Source of the DNA: Diphasiastrum complanatum
Lineage: Eukaryota > Streptophyta > Lycopodiopsida > Lycopodiales > Lycopodiaceae
DNA: 64,000 nt
NCBI GenBank assembly: GCA_029204225.1
Contig: CM055097.1
Location: 74,036,973-74,100,972, forward strand
Direction of reading: 5' to 3'
A program made the position numbers and the translations under genes. Below the pieces are notes generated by a model that did not search any database, had not been told where the DNA came from, and worked only from the letters and a program-made list of their open reading frames with translations. Of the stretch, positions 1 to 12,790 are shown piece after piece (within the stretch, counting starts at the first letter, position 1; each line of letters opens with the position of its first letter).

Positions 1-1
1 A

Positions 2-2266
2 TGCTTAAGATCTGATAATGGAGGGCAATACACCTCAAATAGGTTCAAAGACTTTTGTATAGCACATGGGATTAAGAGGGAGATGTCTAGTCCTAGGACT
101 CCACAACAGAATGGAGTGGCCGAGAGGAAGAATAGAACCCTTTGTGAATGTGCCAAGGCAATGAGACTACATGCTAATCTTGCTAAGTCTTTTTGGGGGG
201 AAGCTTTAGCATGTGCTAACTATCTATGTAATAGATGGACAAGTGCTTCCTTGGATGGTAAAACTCCTCATGAGGTTCTTTATGGTAGAAGGCCGAGTGT
301 CAAGCATTGTAGGATCTTTGGATGTACATGTTTTGTCAATATCACACTTGATGATAGAACTAAAGAAGATCCTTCATCAAAGAAGGGTGTGTTTGTTGGC
401 TATAGTGAAGTAAGCAAGGCTTACAAAGTGTACATTCCTTCTACAAAGAAAGTTGTCATAAGTAGGGATGTCATCTTTCATGAAGAGAATGTTTCCAATG
501 TTGTTGATGTTGATGTTGATGTGCCTACTAATCATCATGATGTGCAAGATGTCTTGGATGAAGATGGAGATGCCACTCCAAAGCAAACTTCAAGGAAGAC
601 TCAAAGGCAAAGGGCTAAGCCATCAAGGCTAACCTATGATGAAAAAGGAAAGCAAGTGGTGGACAACTCTAACCTTGCTTTTCTTACCTCTTTTGATGAA
701 CCAACTTGTGTAGGTGAAGCAATTCAAAAGAAGGAATGGATCCAAGCCATGGATCATGAGCATCAAGCACTCATCAAAAGCAACACATGGAGGTTGGTAA
801 AGCTTCCAAAGGACAAGAAGGCAATTGGTTGTAAGTGGATCTTCAAGATCAAGACAAATAAAGATGGATCAATCAACAAGTACAAGGCAAGGTTGGTGGC
901 AAAGGGGTATGCTCAAGAATATGGTATTGACTATGATGAGACCTTTGCACCCGTGGCAAAGATGGTAACTATTCGAATCCTAATCTCTCTTGCAACTCTT
1001 TATGATTGGGATATGTGGCAAATGGATGTTACTAATGCCTTCTTGAATGGTGATCTTGAAGAAGATATTTACATGGAGCAACCCGAGGGCTATGTTTCAC
1101 ATGATGAGCCTAATCATGTGTGCTATCTCCAAAAGAGTTTGTATGGGCTAAGGCAAGCACCAAGGAGTTGGTATGCTAAGCTCAATTCCTTCTTACTTTC
1201 TCAAAACTTTGTTATGAGTGAGTATGATCATTCTCTCTACTTTAGATTGAATTAAAATGATATCACTTTACTTTTGATCTATGTTGATGACATTATCTTA
1301 AGTGGTGGTAACAATCTAGATATAGATGAAATCAAGATGGCACTCAAAAGAGAGTTTGAAATTCAAGATCTTGGTAAACTTCATTATATCTTAGGAATAG
1401 AGATTATTAGAACTTCTAAATCTACATTCATATGTCAAGAAAAGTATGTTAACTCTATTCTAAAAAGGTTTCATATGGAAGATTGTAAAGTTGTTTCTAC
1501 TCCTATGGAATCAAATGTAAAGCTAACTACAAGAAGTAATGAAAGATCCTTCAAGGACATTACTCTCTATAGAAAGCTAATAGGATCTCTTATATGGTTA
1601 ACCATCACAAGACCTGATCTAAGCTTTGTGGTTGGTAAACTAAGTCAATTTATGCAAGATCCTAGTGAGGCTCATTGGAAGCTAGGAAAGAGAGTACTTA
1701 GATACATCTCGGGATCTAGAGATTTTGGCATCTTGTATGGAGGTACTACACCTAACCTTTGTGGATTTTCAGATTCAGATTTTGCAGGTGATCAAATGGA
1801 TAGGAAGTCAACAAGTGCCTTTGCAATCTATCTTGGAGATGGAGTGGTCTCATGGCTATCAAAGAAGCAACCAACTATCTCTCTATCTTCCACCGAAGCC
1901 GAGTACAAGGCATTAACAACATGCACCAAGGAGATTCTTTGGATCAAGAGGATGTTATTGGATCTTCACTTGCTGGAACCAGAGAAGACTCCAATCATAC
2001 TTTGTGATAACCTTTCAGCCCAAAGCTTGGCAAGCAATCCTGTTTTTCATGCAAGGAGCAAGCACATTGAGATTGCTCACCATTTTGTGAGAGATCAAGT
2101 CATTGCCAAAGAGGTGGAGCTTCAACATGTCTCTTCAAAGGAGTGTGTGGCTGATATCTTCACCAAACCATTGGGAAAGGACCTATATTTAATGCATAGA
2201 TCTAATCTTGGAATGTGCTCAAAGACTATGTTGAAACTAGCATCCAATGTTGAAGAGGGAGTGTGA
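2..2266 (+). pseudogene. Ty1/copia retrotransposon pol, 3' part (integrase, reverse transcriptase, RNase H), one nonsense codon
   Basis: One reading frame runs from the window edge to the 3' LTR, so the 5' part lies outside. In order: the end of the integrase core (SDNGGQY with the second Asp near the left edge, then GVAERKNR with the catalytic Glu), the GKTPHEVLYGRRP segment, reverse transcriptase (CKWIFKIK, ARLVAKGYAQ, QMDVTNAFLNG, active site YVDD at about 1280) and RNase H (SDSDFAGD, STEAEYKAL, ARSKHIEI, ADIFTKPLG). The order integrase before RT defines copia. The frame is unbroken except for one TAA at 1253-1255, just before the YVDD motif; the same frame resumes at once. The natural stop lies inside the first bases of the LTR. 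A single visible defect suggests a fairly young insertion. Family assignment is very secure; activity is excluded for this copy unless the stop is read through. Confidence 0.95.
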
Positions 2267-2916
2267 AAATTGTCAACATTTCCTAGCTAGTTTGAGGCCT
2301 AAATTGGCTAAAATTGTAAATAGTTTTGGTTCTGGAGTTTCACACGTGTGAACCAGGCCACAATGTTTTTATTTACTGTATTTTTTCAGTATGATGAAGT
2401 GTCAAACTTCATACCCTTCAAAATGAGACCATTTTGATGTATTTTGGTCATATAAGCCATTTTTAGCTATTTTTCCTATATAGGGAATATCTAGGGTCAA
2501 GTACCTTCTAGAGAGAGGAGAGAGAGTCATCTTCCTCATCCATAAATAGTAGGGAAGTCGTGGAGAACAGGTTGGAGAAACCTTTTGTATGCTTCATTGA
2601 GATCAATAGATCATTGTCATTGTTTCTTCCTCCATTGAGAGCATTGTTGTGTGTATTGTCTTCAAGCTATTGTGTATGATCTTAGGTGCTTTCCAAAAGT
2701 GGTAGGCTGATGTATTATGGACTGTATAATGCTATTTTGGGCCGCACTTGATGTTTATGGAAGTTTCCATTTGTGATAAATGCTTTTTGATCAAGTTCTT
2801 TGCATTCTAGGTAGCATAGAATGTGTTGCCAATTCCTAGCTTATGTAGTTTGGAGTGCAAGCATTCAAGCCAATGATCTTGGAGTTTAGATCCACTTAGG
2901 ATCTGTATTTTTCACA
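2262..2916 (+). repeat. 3' LTR of the left-edge copia element
   Basis: A purine-rich tract (TGAAGAGGGAG, 2251-2261) directly precedes TGTGAAAA at 2262, and the matching inverted end TTTTCACA closes at 2916. This gives an LTR of about 655 bp with perfect 8-bp terminal inverted repeats that begin TG and end CA. A TATATA box lies at 2477-2482. The partner LTR and target-site duplication are outside the window, so the right boundary rests on the inverted ends alone. Confidence 0.8.
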
Positions 2917-4336
2917 ATTTTTGCCAAAAAATTGCGAATAAATATCTGCAATTTGTTCGCCAAAATTGCAGGAAATATCACCAATACAATTGCAAAAATG
3001 TCCCCAAGTTTTTTTCCAAAATTACAGATTTAGTTTGCAATTTTTGGGCAGTCTCGACTATTGTGGAGACAAATTCTGGTTAAAATTACAAAAATAAATA
3101 ATTGACCTTGTACATTTCATATAACCTTGTAGTGTAAACCGTTGTGGAGCTTGATGTGCAAACAATTGATGGTGCGAGGCTTCATGGATTCCATAGCATA
3201 AAGCTAGGGATTCAATCCGAGTCCTTACTAGAAAATGCAACACATTTAAAAGTTAACAAGGGTTCTCAATCTCTATATATCTTAGCGTAGTTTGTCAATT
3301 TGTCAGCTAGTTATAAGGACCCAGATTGAACCCCTTTTTGCTCAACATGTACAATATCTCTATGTAAGGAATCCAACAATCACAGTTCCATATTCAAGTA
3401 TGCATACAAACTATCTCTATTGCAAACATTTGGAACAACTCTTAGATAGCCTACACATATCGATCACTTATAATTAGTACGATTAAAGGACTTCAGTCCA
3501 AAATTAAAGCAGCAAACCACCCAATCAAATGGACCAAAAGAGAGAAAAAATTCTCATACACAATAAGGTGAATACAAGACTCGATTGCATTTCAAATTTC
3601 CTATTAAAATACATCATGTCAAGTGTCTTATACAATCTCTTAAAATAAAAACTATAAAGGCAATTTAGGCCTTCAATAATGCTATGATCAAAATCGTATA
3701 AAATGTTGCACTTGTTATGTTGCAATTTCTTGATAGCTGAAGACTTCAAAACTCTTCAAAATCTGATTTCTGCATTCAGGAGCAAAGCTCGAGCCAATAT
3801 TTACATCATGAAAGAAAAATTATGTATGAATAGCTTTCGAAAGCCAAATAACTTCAGAATCTTTTGAGTCCCCCACAGTTTTAAACTCTTTACATGGCCT
3901 TAATAATAGGGCATTCCCTCGAATCACATGTTGTAATTTAACACACCAAAACCCTACACCCAGTGCTTCCCCATCTTGCTCAAAACAATCCCAGTACCAA
4001 CTACTTCGTTCCGAATGCTCAATATGTTAACTCTCTGCATATACTTACGAGATACTAATAATGAATACATAAAACAAATAATAACATATTTATGAGATAT
4101 TATATACCTCGAACTCCTTTGGTTTAGCACTTTTTTTGTTCTCTCTCTTTGATGGTATGATCTCCTTCTGAAAACGTTTAGAACTAGCAAATTTTAACAA
4201 ACGCAGACAATTTCCTCGTGCTTAGCATTCTCTCTCTCAATCCATATCATAGTCCTAAAATTCAATAACACTTAACAACAGATGGCCAACTATACAAATT
4301 TGCACTTACCAGAGAAATTTGTTTAGAAGAGCCTAC
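2917..4336. other. AT-rich intergenic stretch without recognisable gene
   Basis: From 2917 to about 3050 the sequence is a degenerate patchwork of AAATTGCA/TTTGCAA-like words right after the copia LTR. Beyond that I see only short open frames in AT-rich DNA and no coding signature on either strand. Confidence 0.5.
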
Positions 4337-5497
4337 CTTCGAGCATAAAGTTGACTCTCTACTTCTCTTAGAAAAGAGGCTCTTTCTGGTTGGCAACTTT
4401 CCACTAATTCATTTCGCAAGTAGTATGCAAAAGTTTTGAATATCATCGTAATTGAAAATTTGCGGATTAAGCTAAAAACAAAGCAAACCTCAAATTCATT
4501 AGTTGGATAAGTGACACATGAGCCCAAATCATAACAAAAAAACAATAAATCGAAGGTTAATTTATTGAATGCATAACTTACACGGGCCACTTGTGAATCA
4601 AAACTTTCGATATTTTGGACCATCAGGTTGAACAAATATAACATGAACCAAGCGCAACTATTACAGTCTCTCTGTTGCGGCATCTACAGAATGCGCAAGA
4701 ACAACTTTTTAATTATATGCAAAATAAAAGGATCATTTTGTAAAATACAAAATATAAAATTACTTGAGATTGCTTCCAAGTCAGCTTGGCCAGTTTTTCT
4801 TTCTCTGGATGAGCACTGTGCCACAATGCATTTTCTATTGGCCTGCAATTCAAGTAAACAAAACTTACCCTTACATAATGTACCAACGTATCCATTGGGA
4901 ACATATATTTGTTTATTTTAGAATGTTAAAAATGAAAAAAAAAATAAACAAATAAAAGAACAAAATCTTTTGATTGTGGAATGCAGTCCACATTTTGAAT
5001 CCATGTGGACCTCTATGAAAGAAGTCGTCTCAATTATTACCAAGCTCCAATGATTACTGTATCAAAAGCATGTGTAAGTAAAGGTTGATTGTAGTAAGAG
5101 CATGAATCAAGAAGACAAACATGGCTTTAAAATAGTTAATTTGATACATATTGGGCAACAACGGGAATGAAAATGTGACTGATATTTGTCCAGCTCTTAT
5201 GAATAAAAAATTTCTCCATTGATTCCGATTTGTCAAATCATCTTTTTTTTTTCTTCCATAGCTCTTTGGCAAAATAGTGGATTGACGATGCATATTCGAT
5301 CTTTTTCATTGTTCTGCTCTAAACATAATATGCAAAAATGTGATTCTCTTATATAAGTATATAATGAAATTTAAGATTTACAGACATGACTATAACCAAA
5401 TATAAACAACCAGTGTATATGTAGTTCTTACTCCATGCACATTTGCACAAGATCATCTATTGCCCAATCGCTCCCGAGAAGTTGTGGCAACATGAAC
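4337..5497 (-). pseudogene. Exon-like blocks resembling a Ulp1 (C48) cysteine protease of transposon type, degenerate
   Basis: On the minus strand four blocks carry canonical acceptor and donor signals: 5432-5497, 4764-4842, 4582-4683 and 4337-4471. The 102-bp block 4582-4683 is phase 0 (TGTAG acceptor, GTAAGT donor) and reads MPQQRDCNSCAWFMLYLF. This resembles the Q-x(5-6)-[DS]-C-x-x-F segment around the catalytic Cys of Ulp1-like proteases, which many plant CACTA and MULE transposons carry; here the usual Asp-Cys-Gly is Ser-Cys-Ala. The next block has a stop in the expected phase. I could not place the His or Asp of the triad. A captured or transposon-borne protease relic is my best reading, and chance similarity is possible. 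Confidence 0.35.
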
Positions 5498-6146
5498 CTA
5501 TGAAACTCATAAGTATCATAATGACAACTTAGTTTTTTTCTTTTCCTCCACATTCAATAAACTACAGAACAAAAAACTACAATTGGTTAATAATGTTACA
5601 AAAACTTTCTTAATAAACATGCACTTATTGAACGATATTTCATGATGTACAGAAACGTAAAAAAATTGGAATATAGTAACATTCTCTTTACCTCAATATA
5701 GTAGCATCCTCTTGAAAAGAGAATTGCAAAGATACAATCTTGGAGGATAAAGAATCTTTGTTATTTTTGGATGTTGAAGCAAGTTCCACCTACTCTCCAA
5801 ATAGTACAATGATTATTTCCAACAAACCTCTTTTGATTTCGAATAAACGACAAACTTAAGAACTAACAAAAAACAATGATAACTAGATTCGAAACTTTAG
5901 ATACCTTTCCGAGTTTTCTATGTGATGTGGTCACATTTTTTTTTTTTCTCTTCGACCATGATGCTTGAAGCACATTGATTTTCAACTACACGGTCTTTCA
6001 TCTGAAACATTGAAAAAATACACATACAATTCTCTTTAAACATACACGTACGAATCATATAAATGCACATGTGTACACTTCTAGAAGCAATGGAGTCAAA
6101 TCTCATCAACCATAGATTTCGGTTGCACTGAGGACAAAGGATCTGG

Positions 6147-6240
6147 CATCATAACATCCACCCCTGCTTGAGCTTGCTGCGTCACATTCAAGACATCATA
6201 ACGTCCACCCCTGCTTGAGCTTGCTGCTTCACATTCAAGT
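6147..6240. repeat. 47-bp tandem duplication
   Basis: Two adjacent 47-bp copies (6147-6193 and 6194-6240) differ at only a few positions; both contain CCACCCCTGCTTGAGCTTGC. They look like a recent slippage or tandem duplication. The surrounding 5498-6678 shows no recognisable gene. Confidence 0.8.
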
Positions 6241-6677
6241 AACATTAGAAAGTCATGAGAAATTCAACAGTGGCAAAAGAGTTCAATTAGTAAAAACCTC
6301 GATAGCAAGTTCTTTACCTCAGATTACGAATGAGCTAAACATGACTGCCATGGCGTCAGATCCTTCTCTATAATAGCACGCTACATGACATACAAAAAAG
6401 ATTATGAAATTGCTAGAAAACTTATCTCTATCTCTCTAATGAGATCCATACTTTTTATAAGGCTTTCACAATTTAGAGTATGATATCCCATGCATTGTCT
6501 TGTGTGTCTCAAAGTACATGTGTAATAATTAGACTCTTAGAAAGAAGTGAGGTTAAATCTCTTTAATTGTAAATAACGGCTGAGTTGAACCCAACTGTTG
6601 TAGTGTTGGATACTCCTCTACTGCAACACGCTGCATGATCAAAACTAAGATAAGGAATATATCTCATTCTCTCATTT

Positions 6678-6810
<133 letters not shown>

Positions 6811-6888
6811 GTAGATAGCTAGGACCGTACCAAGTTTCAAAAGAAAGAGATGGAGAGAGAGAAAGAAGAAATGAGAAAGCAAACTAAC

Positions 6889-7122
6889 CTGGGATAAACT
6901 TTTCATCATCTTTATCTGCATCTGTACAGTCTTTCAGAGTTCTTCTATTTCTTCACTTTGTCTCTCTATCTCCTTCCTCATTTCATCTACTTGGGAAGAA
7001 TACTGCATCTCTTTTCTGTAGACACTTAGGTCTCTTACTCTCTTTCATCCCCGACTATTTTCTTCTAAAATTTTCATTACTTTCTCATCGAGGTTTGTTC
7101 CTGGCATATTAAAATCTTCGTT
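6889..7122 (-). pseudogene. Exon-like block encoding a broken coiled coil, possibly from a transposon accessory protein
   Basis: The minus strand has a long poly-T tract ending in TGTAG at 7123, then 234 bp (78 codons, phase 0), then CCAG followed by GTTAGT. The translation contains a heptad-like charged segment (VDEMRKEIERQSEEIEEL) and a Lys/Met-rich tail (MQIKMMKSLSQ), interrupted by two stop codons. Coiled-coil C-termini of this sort occur in plant En/Spm-associated Transposase_24 proteins, and the block lies upstream of the Ulp1-like blocks in the same orientation. The link between them is inference. A non-coding origin is not excluded. Confidence 0.3.
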
Positions 7123-8009
7123 CTACAAAAAAAAAAAAAAAAAACATAGCTAATCAAATTTACATGCAAAATCATATACATGTTCATCATTACATTTTAT
7201 AAAACTAAATGCATTTAAACCATTCAAAAAATATATGTAAATATATCTCATGTCAAAGAGATGTGATATCCATGCCTTGGATCTTCCCAATAACCATTCT
7301 TCCATTGCTCTTTCCTTCATAAGATTCCCTCTTAATGATTGCATCATAAGAAAACAAGTACTTCTATTCAATGTTTTAGGTAATGACTCATATGATAATG
7401 ATTCTTCCTCACTATCATTCACAATGACATCATTCAAAGTACATCTTACTTTGAACTCTTCACATACTTCTCTTCTTCTTGACTTGTGACTATCCCCCTC
7501 ACCAAGTCTCATGATAGAACCATTTGATCTACTTTCAATAAAAAGTTAGTTCAATTTTGGTTTCCATTTGGTAGTGATTGCTACATTGACTTGTTGCCAA
7601 TGTTCATAATGTTTAGAGGACCGCACAGATTAGCAACCTACTGATTCATATATAATCAAACCAAGAGCAACACATAATTAGAGAAAAAAACTTACTCTTA
7701 ACTCCAACCTGAAAAATGTGTGTGCATGTATTAAAAGAAAAAAAAAAACACTACATACGTATAGAGAATATTTTCCAAGGGCATATTGCGCTTTGAAAAT
7801 ATGTCTTTATTATAGGACGCATATCTCAACCAGTATTCTTATGTGCCATAAACAAGGCACATGCAATTGATACATAAATAGATTTTAATAACTATTAAGA
7901 CAAAAAATATGCATCAACTGAAAAATAAATTGGATTTATAATTACTAACACTATCCCTTAAGCCCTATTTTATTTTACATACAAAAAGCTTTTCTCTAAA
8001 ATTTTTCAA
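7123..8009. other. No recognisable gene
   Basis: A minus-strand frame of 120 codons at 7150-7512 has a plausible acidic/Leu-rich composition (for example SEEESLSYESLPKTL) but no family I recognise and no flanking exon structure. I treat it as unproven. The rest is AT-rich non-coding sequence. Confidence 0.4.
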
Positions 8010-8310
8010 ACTTATCATCATTTAAGAATTTTCTGAATATATCACCTAGTGATCTTGTATTGTAACGTGATACATTAATCTCATTAGGTAAAAGCATTTC
8101 TCTAATAGAATGACATTTCATTTCTATATTCCTAGTACATGCATAAAACACGTGACTCTTTGCTAGCCAGATAACACTCTAGCTATCACACTCGATCAAG
8201 GTAGGCTTGATTTGAAAAATGCCAATGTCTCCAAAAATCCTACATAATCAAGCGTAGCTGAGCATAAAGCCTTATATTCTGCTTTTGTAGTGGATGTTGG
8301 AAAAAACGTA
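8010..8310 (-). pseudogene. Ty1/copia RNase H relic
   Basis: Reading the minus strand gives recognisable pieces of a copia RNase H and C-terminal tail: a sequence like AEYKAL, LIECDS in place of the usual CDNQSA, then LAKSHVFYACTRNIEMKCHSI, corresponding to the LAKNPVFHARTKHIEIxxHFI region. Several stops and mismatches show old decay. No LTR is evident beside it. Confidence 0.7.
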
Positions 8311-9579
8311 TTCTTCTTGAGCTTGATATTTTAGAATCTCTCAATGCATGTGCTATGCTTATTGAATCGAATTAGAATGTCGAGTCGAATGACTCTTCTA
8401 ATCCTAATTATTCTTGCTTCGAAGTTGTCAGAATCGATAGAGTCGATTACCTAGACAAGCACGAAGTCTAATGACTGTTAATTGTAGAAGAGACAGACAA
8501 TTCAAACAAGTCGATAAGAGAGCAGTATTAAAAAAACGATAATTTGGAGTAGCATATATCCACATTGACATAAATCTGAAAGCAATAAGAGAATGAATTT
8601 ATTCAGAAAGTAAAGAATAAAAGTTAGGTGAAATGACGAGCACAAGACAATTGCAGTAGAAACCACGTACTCAAAACTAGCTCTTAGTTCTGTAACAACT
8701 TAGATGATTCAAAGATCACTGGATAGCTTATTTTGACTCTTTGTTTGAATCTAATCGATGTGATAACATCTACAATGTTTGATGATTAATTACAATGATC
8801 ATCCGATTATGAATGCTTGTTTGCTTGATATATAGACACTGTTTTACTAATTTTGAGACAATTCAAGTTCCATTCTTTTCTTTTATGAGGTCCTATGCTC
8901 ATAATTAAGTTCAATCACACAAACTTGACAAAGACCTATGCTCGAACTTAAGTTCGAGCACATGCTCCTTTGCTCGAACTTAAGTTCGAGCACACAAGCA
9001 TGTACTAGAGAGGAAAGAGAGAGAAATTAATTTGTTCCAAAATCAAGAAATTCTCCCAATATTACTAAAACAGTGTTTATATCAAAATTTTCTAAAAAAC
9101 TATATATTTAATTAGACATATACTAATGTATTGAGACATTGATCTTTGTTGTTTGAGGTGGATTTTGGCTGAAATCATGGCTGTCACTATACAGGTAGGC
9201 AATCTCCACAATGATCAAATTAGCCAGCATAGGTGACTAGCATTATTTTGAGTGGTACCACATCAACATGGTAGTTGATAGTTTGTCGCTTCGAGTCTGA
9301 GTAGGGTTCGTTGGTGTCGAGGGTAACAAGGTTTGTATGTTTGATTCAACATAGATTGAATCGAACATTCGATTGTGTGTTGATAGTAGACACTCCTTTG
9401 ATAGTTGGACCTTCCTTGATAGTACTATCGTGTAGGTACCTATTTTTTATTCTCATGTATTTTTATGGACTGTGTGACAATGCGAGTAAATATACACCAA
9501 CATGAATGAATCTGTAATCACAATGGGATTTAGGGAGAGAAGGAATAAATTCAACACCCCACTTAATCTGGATCCATGA
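8311..9579. other. AT-rich stretch without recognisable gene; contains twin palindromes
   Basis: No coding signature on either strand. It lies between two minus-strand copia RNase H relics and may be LTR or leader DNA of such an element, but I find no boundaries. The only marked structure is the palindrome pair at 8939-8992. Confidence 0.4.
8939..8992. repeat. Two perfect 22-bp palindromes, 32 bp apart
   Basis: The same perfectly self-complementary 22-mer occurs at 8939-8960 and 8971-8992, centred on CTTAAG (half site TGCTCGAACTT). A degenerate third copy precedes them around 8894-8915 (TATGCTCATAATTAAGTTCAA). The pair could form cruciforms or hairpins or offer a symmetrical protein-binding site. 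Confidence 0.9.
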
Positions 9580-9910
9580 ATTCCTTGATCTTCAGACTAA
9601 GCGATGCACAAAATATGTTGTGTGCACCAATGATCAATACCTTGGTGAATACATCTATTGTCATGTTTTGCATTGGACAATACCCTAAGCTTACCTCTAT
9701 GTTGAGAATCATACTCATGACATAGTGATATTTAATTTCAACGTGCTTACTCCTTGAATGATATCTAGGATTAGCTTATAAGACAATGGCACTTTGATTA
9801 TCACATAAAACAATTGTCGGAGCATGCTACTGAATGTCCGATAACAGATTTCTCAACCATACTGTTTCTTTGGTTGTTTGAGAAGCAGCAATATACTTTG
9901 ACAATGTAGA
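9580..9910 (-). pseudogene. Ty1/copia RNase H and C-terminal relic
   Basis: The minus strand reads AASQTTKETVWLRNLLSDI, then TIVLCDNQSAIVL, NPRYHSRSKHVEIKYHYV and DVFTKVLI: the standard order of copia RNase H motifs ending in the IFTKPL signature. Stop codons interrupt it. Upstream pol is missing; the sequence to its right passes into LTR/leader-like DNA (copy A). Confidence 0.8.
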
Positions 9911-10110
9911 AGAAAGAGTGATAGAGGTTTGCTTAAGACTGTTACAGAGAAGAAGCATTACTCAGGTTTAAACATGTATTCCCAGCCTATCAGTGGGTAA
10001 CTCAAATCTGATACTCAGCTACATATGTAACCAGACAAAGCTCAAGAAGATCAATCTTCAATACAGAGAGCAATCCTACCACTAACTACTAAATCAGAAA
10101 ACAATCAAGA

Positions 10111-10709
10111 ACCAGATTAACTACTGAAACAAAAAACTAGATTCCTAACAGCTTTTTAACAATCTAAGAATCAAGAAACACTCATCACTTGATGCTTAGA
10201 CTACTCAAGAGCAATCAAGAACTGGGTTGTAAGGGAGTATGCAAGATCTGTACCACAAACCAGCCTATCTAGTTTACTTGAATGCTGATTACCACAAGAT
10301 TCCACAAACAAGAACTGAATGCTAATCCACAACTAAGCAAGAAACAAGAAACAAGAACCTAGTTAATCCACAATGCAAAGGAATCAAGCATGCTCATAGA
10401 AATCTCACTCAAGAGCATTGCCATGAACAAGGAGCTAAGCTTATCATCAAGAACTCGTGGAGGATCCTCTTTATTTGCTCAAGAGAACTTGACAATAAAA
10501 TCAAAGCTCACTCACAAGAGAGGGGGGCCCTTAAATAAGCAAGAAGACTGCCCATGTGGAGCCCATGTGGCAATTCCACTAAATTAGAATTACATGTGGA
10601 ATTTGCCCTTCCACTAAAGGTCACCATCAAAAGGTGGCTCACTCTAACTAATTTAAGGGGGGTCTACCTTTATTTACAATGCCTAGGAAACATTACTAGC
10701 TCCTACATG
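10111..10709 (-). repeat. Copia LTR-like sequence, copy A (truncated)
   Basis: About 600 bp that recurs nearly unchanged at 15807-16417 in the same orientation (roughly 97-98% identical by eye over the aligned part). On the minus strand it carries a TTATTTAAG TATA-like motif and a stem-loop at 10163-10200. Similarity stops abruptly at 10709, where gypsy-bearing DNA begins; on the left, copy A continues into leader-like sequence absent from copy B. Confidence 0.75.
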
Positions 10710-10866
10710 GTCTCGGTTACAAAAAAATAAAATTATTGATACAAAATTAACCGAGCATTAAAAACAGATGCGTGCGAAGCTTAAACAGCCGATAAAGCCC
10801 TTGTCTAAGGAGACATAAATCAAACAATCAGACCAAGCTTCCACGTCTGGTAGTGAATCAACTCAA

Positions 10867-12790
10867 ATGATTCCCAAAGTCTCAGAACATTTTGTGGACC
10901 CACCTTTCGATCTTCCACAGAAATTCAAAGACTTTACATTGGATGACATCGTTATCCAATTACCACAGCCACATCGGGAACCTACACCAAATTCCAATTC
11001 CTTTGAAGGACCCGCTAAGACAATTCCACTAAACCTTAAAGATCTTGATGAGGACATAGATCGAATGGTTCATGTTGGTGCACATCTGTCATCAACCCAA
11101 CTCTCTGATCTAGAAACTTTATTACGCAAATACAGGGATGTATTTGCATGGAATTATACCGAAATGAAAGAAATCCCCCCTGACATAGTAGTACATTGAA
11201 TTCCTCTAGAAGACAATGCTAAGCCTGTACCGCAGTAACCCAGTCTATCATGAGAGGATCGATGAGGATACTAAGAAATTGCTAGATGTTGGCTTCATTT
11301 ATGAAGTCCAACATACTGATTGGGTATCACCCATTGTGGTTGTATCCAAGAAAAACGACAAGCTTCGTATATGTGTTGACCTTAAGAACCTTAATGCGGT
11401 TACGAAGAAAGATCATTTTCCCTTGCCCTTAACGATCCAAATATTAGAGAAAATGGTAGGAGCTGAAGCCTTCAACTTCTTGAATGGATTCAGCAGCTAT
11501 TTCCTTGTTCAAATAGCCCCTGAAGATAAACATAAAACAGCTTTTGCCACAGAGAACGAGGTTTACGCTTATAATGTTATGCCTTTTGGCTTATGTAACG
11601 CCCCCTCAACATTCCAACGGGTCATGCAACTGGCCTTTCAAGATCTGTTACATCGGGTCGTGGAGATTTATCTCGACGATCTAGGTGTACATTGTTCCGC
11701 TGCTACGCACCTAGACGCCTTGGAGAAAATCTTAATTCGCTGTCATAGGTTCGGCATCTCACTAAACCCTGATAAATGCCAAATATGGGTCACCCACGAG
11801 ATTGTACTCAGGCATATAATATCAAAGGGCGATATTTCTACCAACCCGTCAAAAATCAAGGTAATCGTGGACATGCCCCTACCTGCAACAGTGAAGGAAG
11901 TATATGTCGGGGGATTGACTTTGTTGGACTAATCAGTCCAGCAGCAAAACATACCCAAGCTCGATACATCTTCATAGCCACAGATTACGCCACTAAGTGG
12001 GTGGAGGCTCAAGCAACGAAGGACGCCAACGCAAAAACAGTTGCACATTTTCTTTACGAAAACAATATTATCCGTTTTGGCTGTCCCATAGACCTTGTTA
12101 GTAATCGCGGCACGCATTTTTTTAAATGTTGTCGTTGATAATCTCCTATGCCATTACCTTGTCGTTCACAGAAAAAGTACACCATACTATCCTAGGTATA
12201 ATGGCCAGGCTGAATCAACTAACAAAACAATATGTAAAATTTTAACCAAGATAATTCAAACCAGTCGTTCTGATTGGGAAACAAAACTTTTCTCAGCTAT
12301 CTGGGCTTACCGCACCACCCCAAAGAAAGCCACTGGTTGGGTTACCCCTTTCCACTTAGTATATGGTCAAGCGGCGGTAATGCCCGTAGAATTCTTAGTA
12401 CCTTCGCTAAGAGTTACGAAAGCTTTCTCAACAGATCTCTGTGAAGAGGCTTCAATAGAAAAACAAGTCTAAACCAGGCTATTTACGTTAGCCCAGTTAT
12501 GCGAGACAAAACTAATATCTTATCATGCACAACTATTTAACAAACGATGCCAAAAGGCCTGGCATGACCGTCACCTGCGCAATAAAGATCTACACTTAGG
12601 TGACCAGGTGCTTCTTTATACATCAAAGAAGCACCCCAGCAAATTGAAGTTCAAAAGTGAGGGGCCATATGTTATTAACAAAATATTTCCTAATGGTGCA
12701 GTCCAGTTACAAACACTTGACGGGACACTCCTAGACACTATCGTAAACGGTGGTCGTCTACGGCGGTACTACGAAGAGTTGTTCCTGTTT
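10867..12790 (+). pseudogene. Ty3/gypsy pol relic: reverse transcriptase fused by deletion to integrase
   Basis: The first frame (10867-11199) carries the RT-proximal linker and ends at a stop where family members continue. After a frameshift, RT runs 11216-11904 with RICVDLKNLN, HFPLPLTIQ, NVMPFGLCNAPSTFQRVM and active site YLDD in EIYLDDLGVH. At about 11904 the sequence jumps directly to the integrase core (GIDFVGLISPAAKHTQARY), so the RT connection/thumb, RNase H and the integrase zinc finger are deleted. Integrase continues in broken frames (IDLVSNRGTHF; YYPRYNGQAEST with AES for the catalytic Glu; TTPKKATGW) and ends with a C-terminal domain (GPYVINKIFPNGAVQLQTLDG, VNGGRLRRYY). No LTR is visible at either end. 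Relic status is certain; the clade is not. Confidence 0.92.
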
